From Candidatus Zhuqueibacterota bacterium (lineage in GTDB: Bacteria; Zhuqueibacterota; Zhuqueibacteria; Zhuqueibacterales; Zhuqueibacteraceae): 9,163 nucleotides of DNA. The stretch's first letter is position 1; each line of letters starts with the position of its first letter. The notes below the pieces were generated by a model. It was not told where the DNA came from. It did not search any database and saw only the letters and a list, made by a program, of their open reading frames with translations. The stretch spans positions 1 to 9,163 of the forward strand of contig JABWAN010000146.1 in assembly GCA_013361015.1 (NCBI GenBank), written 5' to 3'. Below are positions 5,367 through 9,163 of this stretch, one piece after another. The translations under genes and the position numbers were made by a program.

Positions 5367-7106
5367 TTAGCGGATAGTCGCAGCGAGCTTGGGCGGCTCC
5401 GGCACTTCGCGCAATTCTGCCGTACCTTCTACGAGAAGGTATTCCTTATTCGCTTGGACTTGTGCAAAACGATCACTCCGTCCGCTCGGCCAATACACGA
5501 ACAATGAATCGACTTTGTCAGCTTGGCCCAAACCGAACGTTACGGCTTTTTCCAAACTGGAAAGAAAACTCGAACCGGTGCGAACGGATCGCTCCATGCG
5601 CAGCGTGTCGAGTTGCGCGACAATGCGCGTGCCGATGCCGTCGCGATTCGACTTCTCGCCTTGCACATGCAGCCGCAGATAATGAGGGCTGCTGCGCATG
5701 TCGTTGCGCCACAGATGCACCGGGCCGCCGTTTTCCGTGACGAGAATATCGAGGTCTCCGTCACGATCGTAATCCGCATGACTCGCGCCGCGCCCAACGA
5801 GGGGTTGGGCGAGCACGCCGCCAATACTCGGCGCCTCGTCCGTAAAAAAACCGTTGCCGTCGTTAATGAAAAGATGCGGCGGCTCGCGATAGGTGATGCC
5901 GTCTTGCGTGACTTCGATATCTTCTTGCACGTGGCCATTCGCGCTGAAAAGATCGAGATCGCTGTCGAGATCGGCGTCGAACAAGAACAGGCCGAACGTC
6001 AATGTCATCAAACTCAGCCGGCCGATCTTCGAAGCGGGGGCGCGATCGTTAAACAAATCATTGCCGATGTAACGATAAACGCCGGTCATCTCTTTCGAAA
6101 AGTTGCCGATGAAGATTGTTTCGGCGCCGGTATTGTCAACGACTCCGATATCAATGCCCATGCCGGCGCGCGCGCGGCCGTTTTCGTCATAAGCCACACC
6201 GCTGTAGGCCGCAAGCTCATCGAACGTGCCGTCGCCTTTGTTCTTGAAGAGCAGATTGCGTTGCGTGTCATTAGCGACCACGAGATCGGGCCAGCCATCG
6301 CGGTTGAAATCGCACACGGCAACACCGAGGCTTTTGCCGGGAGAAGTGGCAAAGCCCGCGGCCTCGGTGCGATCCGTAAAAGTGCCGTTGCCTTTGTTAT
6401 GATAGAAGCGGCCGGGCACACCTTTATAAAGTTCGGGCGTGCAATAGCTTTTGGTCTTGCCATCGAGCGTGCACCACAAATCTTTTTCCGGCGACCAATC
6501 GACGTAATTGGCGACGTAGAGATCGAGCCAGCCGTCTTTGTCCGCATCGAAGAAGATCGCCGAGCTGCTCCATGTGGATTCGCCCGCCACGCCCGCAGCT
6601 TTTCCGACCTCGGTAAAGACTCCGCCCTCATTGCGAAAGAGCAAATTGTGGTGCAGCGTCGTGAAGTAAAAATCCTGATCACTGTCGTTGTCATAATCCG
6701 CCGCAACAACGCCGAAGCCGTAGGCCGCGAGATTGCTCAAACCGGCGGCTGAAGTTTTGTCGGCAAAGGTGCCATCGCCGTTGTTGCGATAGAGCCAGAG
6801 CGCGGGTGCAGAATCGCCTTTTGCCTTCGGCCAACGGCCGCCGCCAACGAGCAAGATATCCTGCCAGCCGTCGCCGTCGTAATCAATAAACCCGGCACCG
6901 GAGCCCATGGATTCGGGAAACCATTTGTCACCCACGGCGCCAGTCACGTGACGAAACTCACCCAGGCCCGCGGAAGCGGTGACATCAGTGAAGCTGAGTG
7001 CAACACCGTTCGTGGCGTGAGGTTTCTGCTGCTCGTGCTTTTCTTGCTTGCTGCACCCGGCCAAAATGCCGGCGCAGAGGATCGAAGCGAGCATGCCCAA
7101 GCGCAT
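5367..7106 (-). CDS. FG-GAP/VCBS repeat lipoprotein with C-terminal UnbV/ASPIC domain (CRTAC1-type)
   Basis: A 579-aa product from ATG 7106. This start gives a lipoprotein signal peptide MRLGMLASILCAGILAGC, with lipobox LAGC and the lipidated Cys at 18, followed by a polar linker (SKQEKHEQQK). The frame is open upstream to ATG 7289, but that start would bury the signal peptide inside; no good Shine-Dalgarno marks either start. Beta-propeller-type repeats carry calcium-binding DxDxDGxxD loops at about 75 (DYDGDGWQD), 137, 187, 266, 377 and 445. The C-terminal ~75 residues (IGTRIVAQL, VRTGSSFLSSL, VTFGLG, VYWPSGRSDRF) match UnbV/ASPIC. Family members are extracellular or envelope-anchored and relate to animal CRTAC1; most bacterial ones have no known activity. 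First gene of the run with the TPR and permease genes. Confidence 0.9.
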   Translation of the reverse strand: MRLGMLASILCAGILAGCSKQEKHEQQKPHATNGVALSFTDVTASAGLGEFRHVTGAVGDKWFPESMGSGAGFIDYDGDGWQDILLVGGGRWPKAKGDSAPALWLYRNNGDGTFADKTSAAGLSNLAAYGFGVVAADYDNDSDQDFYFTTLHHNLLFRNEGGVFTEVGKAAGVAGESTWSSSAIFFDADKDGWLDLYVANYVDWSPEKDLWCTLDGKTKSYCTPELYKGVPGRFYHNKGNGTFTDRTEAAGFATSPGKSLGVAVCDFNRDGWPDLVVANDTQRNLLFKNKGDGTFDELAAYSGVAYDENGRARAGMGIDIGVVDNTGAETIFIGNFSKEMTGVYRYIGNDLFNDRAPASKIGRLSLMTLTFGLFLFDADLDSDLDLFSANGHVQEDIEVTQDGITYREPPHLFINDGNGFFTDEAPSIGGVLAQPLVGRGASHADYDRDGDLDILVTENGGPVHLWRNDMRSSPHYLRLHVQGEKSNRDGIGTRIVAQLDTLRMERSVRTGSSFLSSLEKAVTFGLGQADKVDSLFVYWPSGRSDRFAQVQANKEYLLVEGTAELREVPEPPKLAATIR

Positions 7107-7305
7107 TCTTCTGGCGAGGAGGGTGTTATCCGGAACGACGACTTTTATGAAAGCCCATGCTCGACGCAACCTGTCGTTGCAGTCTAAAATTATTAGCGCC
7201 CACAACGCTGCTGGCGACACCGCATTGACTCCCCGCAAGACGGGAAAACCGACGACAGTGATGAGATCGATTCGCATATTCACCTGCATTCAGTTAAGAC
7301 CACCT

Positions 7306-7545
7306 TCATGATTTCCGATCGCACCTCCGCATAGGCGGCAGGGAGAGTGGTTTGATCGCAGCAAGCACCCGTGCGGCGCACACCGTTTTGAGCTTCGCTC
7401 TCCCAGTTTTTGGCATGCGCTCCTTGAAAGCGCCGTCGCCGTTGTTGAAAAAGACGTGCGCTCTTTCGCGGAACAAAACCATCGGCGGGCCGTTGCGCGC
7501 GTACGCCTCTTTGTTGCCGTCATTGTCATCGTCCCTGAAACTCAT
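7306..7545 (-). pseudogene. Degenerate FG-GAP repeat fragment
   Basis: The frame from ATG 7545 begins MSFRDDDNDGNKEAYARNG, then PPMVLF, HVFFNNGDGAFKE and MPKTG. These are FG-GAP features (a D-x-D-x-DG calcium loop and an NNGDGxF strand) like those in the neighbouring CRTAC1-type gene. After about 50 residues the translation loses family character (KTVCAARVLAAIKPL) and stops. It is too short to fold as a propeller and lacks a signal peptide. Most likely the remnant of a second FG-GAP gene; the recognisable part is about 7400-7545. Confidence 0.45.
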
Positions 7546-7548
7546 GCC

Positions 7549-7731
7549 TCAGCTCCCGACATAGTCGTGTCTGGCGTATTGATGGTCGAGCACGGCCTGC
7601 ACGGCGGCAGCGCAGAAAATAGTTTGCTTCCAGCGTTCGCAAGCAAGCCAGTCGTGCAGGCCGTCAAGAAGAAATGAGGTTTCGCGTTCATAAATTTTCC
7701 GATGGCCCGCGCACGAAGCTGCATTTGTCGC
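7549..7731 (-). pseudogene. Short coding-like remnant of unknown family
   Basis: A 60-codon open stretch without ATG or GTG start ends at TGA 7551-7549. Its translation (RKIYERETSFLLDGLHDWLA, then CERWKQTIF, AAAVQAVLDHQYARHDYVGS) has the composition of a real soluble helical protein and better codon character than the overlapping frame starting at ATG 7724. It begins just after the desaturase stop codon and ends 3 nt before the FG-GAP fragment. I recognise no family. Probably the 3' part of a deleted gene, or a small gene with an unusual start. Confidence 0.3.
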
Positions 7732-7748
7732 TCACGCGGGCGGGAAAA

Positions 7749-8783
7749 TTATACGGCGACGCTTTGCCGCGTTGTTTGCGTTTGTTCGATCACCTCGAGA
7801 TCGGGTTTCACCTCGGCATTAAGTGGAACCTGTCCGCGCTCGCTGCGCACCATGCGGGAGAAGAGTGAAAGCTCGCGATCAAACAAGAAGCGAAACAGTA
7901 GTCTCGTCCACGATTTGTGGTACGATAAAGTTTCATACGATTCCGGCGCGATCTTGCGCACTTTGGGGAGGTTGTTCCACGGCACGGAAGGAAAGTCGTG
8001 GTGCTCGTTATGATAGCCCACGTTGAACGCAACGGTGTTGAGCGCGCCGTAATAACTGTAAGTTTCCTGCTCGCCGCCATCCACCATGTAGTGCCGTTGA
8101 ATCCAGCGCGCGCCCAGCGGATGCAAGCCGATGGAGAAGAAAAGCGAGAGCAACATGTAGAAAAAGGCTTTTGGTCCGAAGAATACATACAAGGCAATAT
8201 CAAATCCAAATTGCGTGACCCAGTTCAACAGAATCCATTTGTCGATGAACGCGATTTCTTTCAAGCGATACGGCCGCAAGCCTTGAAATATGGGATAAAA
8301 AAACAGCCACAGCGCTTTGCCGAGAAACGAATGCCCGACCAGGCGCGCTTCCCAACGATGCGGCAAGTCGGCGTCCAATTCATACACGCCTTGAAAGGCA
8401 TGGTGCTTGAGATGATAGCGTTGGAAGGAGACGGAGCTGGGCACGATCAGCGGAATATTAGCAAGCAAACCGGTCAGAATATTGGGCACTTTGCGCTTGA
8501 AGACGAGATTGTGCGCACATTCATGAATCATGACAAACAAGGCATGGTTGGCAAACGCGCCGACGAAATACGCAACCCCGACCACCCACCACCACGATTG
8601 CTCGCGCAACAAATATGCGAGCGCGACTTGCAGCGCGACGATGCCGGCGGTGTACCAAAGCGTCATGGGGTTTTTGCCGATGAACTCGCGAATTTCGGGA
8701 TGCTTGCGCAATATTTCTTTGGTGCGATTGTGATGCGGTTCCTGCACTGTGGAATAAACAAAATCTTCTTGTTGCTTCGGCAT
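7749..8783 (-). CDS. Sphingolipid (dihydroceramide) delta-4 desaturase-like membrane fatty acid desaturase
   Basis: A 344-aa integral membrane di-iron desaturase, close to the ~320-aa length of animal DEGS1. The N-terminal segment (EDFVYSTVQEPHHNRTKEIL, then RKHPEIREFIG) matches the Lipid_DES domain (EDF-W-Y-T-x-x-PH-x-x-R-x-EIL) that marks sphingolipid delta-4 desaturases. Three histidine boxes are intact: H87-ECAH, H124-LKHH and H258-NEHH. Other near-identical family blocks are the GLHPLGARWI region and ETYSYYGALNTVAFNVGYHN, followed by EHHDFPSVPWNNLPKVRKIAP. Hydrophobic segments lie at about 41-60, 64-85, 101-118, 155-168 and 185-222. Known DES enzymes insert the 4,5-trans double bond of the sphingoid base using O2 and an electron donor; the substrate here is inferred. 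ATG 8783 has AAGGAG 5 nt upstream. The C-terminal 30 residues are variable. Apparently monocistronic, with no other sphingolipid gene in the window. A plain acyl-lipid desaturase is less likely. Confidence 0.93.
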   Translation of the reverse strand: MPKQQEDFVYSTVQEPHHNRTKEILRKHPEIREFIGKNPMTLWYTAGIVALQVALAYLLREQSWWWVVGVAYFVGAFANHALFVMIHECAHNLVFKRKVPNILTGLLANIPLIVPSSVSFQRYHLKHHAFQGVYELDADLPHRWEARLVGHSFLGKALWLFFYPIFQGLRPYRLKEIAFIDKWILLNWVTQFGFDIALYVFFGPKAFFYMLLSLFFSIGLHPLGARWIQRHYMVDGGEQETYSYYGALNTVAFNVGYHNEHHDFPSVPWNNLPKVRKIAPESYETLSYHKSWTRLLFRFLFDRELSLFSRMVRSERGQVPLNAEVKPDLEVIEQTQTTRQSVAV

Positions 8784-9048
8784 GATTTCTCCTTGGAGGT
8801 TTACGACGATGTTTGACTAGGGCGCTTGCGAAAAACTTGTGCTGCAGGATTTGATCGGCTTGCGGATCACCGGCTCGCTTCGCATCCCTGCGCGCGAGTC
8901 GGGCAGAGTTGTACGCGCGTATGCACCACCACGACAACGGCCCACATACGATCGGAATTGTGAAGCGAATGGAACAGGGGCTAGTGCAAATGTCAAAATG
9001 AGGCGGGCTTTCCCATCAGTGGCAACTAGACTTTCCTGTTATGAGGAC
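8784..9048. other. Intergenic region upstream of the desaturase gene
   Basis: No credible protein gene, RNA gene or strong hairpin was seen. The desaturase Shine-Dalgarno lies at its lower end. A minus-strand TTGACA at 8996-8991 could be a -35 box, but the hexamer 17 nt downstream (TCCATT) is poor. Confidence 0.4.
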
Positions 9049-9163
9049 ATGTTAAATGATAGCAAAATGTTGGTTCGAATGCAAGGCGGGAATTTATTGC
9101 GCATTAATGATGAGTTTCCAATCCGGACGCGTCAGTTCGCGTTCGTCGCTGGAGAAAATCAAC
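9049..9163 (+). CDS. Possible start of a plus-strand gene (partial)
   Basis: From ATG 9049 the plus frame stays open to the window edge (38 codons: MLNDSKMLVRMQGGNLLRIN, then DEFPIRTRQFAFVAGENQ). GAGG lies only 2 nt before the ATG, too close for a normal ribosome-binding site; in-frame ATGs at 9067 and 9079 lack one. Its divergent orientation relative to the desaturase gene is reasonable. The family is not recognisable from so short a piece. Confidence 0.25.
   Translation, partial: MLNDSKMLVRMQGGNLLRINDEFPIRTRQFAFVAGENQ

Noticed and set aside
5523..6752. Long plus-strand 409-codon ORF
   Set aside because: Antisense shadow of the FG-GAP/ASPIC gene; the repeated DxDxDG codons keep the opposite strand open.
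7542..7724. Minus-strand 60-codon ORF starting MQLRARAIGKFMNAK
   Set aside because: Overlaps the more protein-like frame ending at 7549; no ribosome-binding site and low-quality composition.
7998..8816. Plus-strand 272-codon ORF
   Set aside because: Antisense of the desaturase gene, whose histidine boxes and full-length family match are decisive.
8968..8996. Minus-strand TTGACA as a promoter -35 box for the desaturase gene
   Set aside because: The hexamer at 17-nt spacing (TCCATT) is a poor -10 and the site is about 190 nt upstream of the start codon; not supportable alone.
9070..9082. GGTTCGAATGC, resembling a tRNA T-loop
   Set aside because: The flanking bases do not form the T-stem or acceptor stem and no anticodon arm is found upstream.

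Overview
The window reads as a chromosomal piece from an uncultured Gram-negative bacterium. It has a lipobox-type lipoprotein, Shine-Dalgarno sites of the AAGGAG type, moderately high G+C and families common in Bacteroidota/KSB1/Ignavibacteria-like and similar environmental lineages. That placement is inference only; there is no rRNA or marker gene. All confident genes lie on the minus strand, so transcription runs from high to low coordinates.

Layout from high to low coordinates. (1) 9163-8784: intergenic, with the possible start of a plus-strand gene at 9049. (2) 8783-7749: a desaturase closely resembling eukaryotic dihydroceramide delta-4 desaturase (DEGS/DES1), including the N-terminal Lipid_DES segment and all three histidine boxes. 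(3) 7731-7306: short decayed coding pieces, one of them an FG-GAP repeat fragment. (4) 7106-3126: an apparent operon of a secreted FG-GAP/UnbV-ASPIC (CRTAC1-type) lipoprotein, a membrane-anchored TPR protein and a 12-TM APC amino acid permease. (5) 3125-2111: about 1 kb without a credible gene. It holds a roughly 630-bp imperfect palindrome with four REP-like CTCC-GGAG units, then a separate inverted-repeat element next to the following operon. (6) 2110-1: a second operon of an AhpD-like/peroxidase-related protein with an in-frame TGA, a 50-codon ORF coupled by an ATGA overlap, a DUF4287-DUF5655 protein, a possible 33-aa ORF, and a creatininase-family amidohydrolase cut by the window edge.

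The most notable observation is in the second operon. The AhpD-like frame is broken by one TGA exactly where the second cysteine of the CxxC redox motif belongs. The frame stays open for 94 more family-like codons. Glu78, Cys90, TGA93 and His97 reproduce the spacing of the AhpD catalytic residues, and a hairpin with a G-containing apical loop starts 16 nt after the TGA, as in bacterial SECIS elements. I read it as a CxxU selenoprotein; a nonsense-mutated gene is the main alternative. The second notable gene is the bacterial homologue of the ceramide-pathway desaturase.
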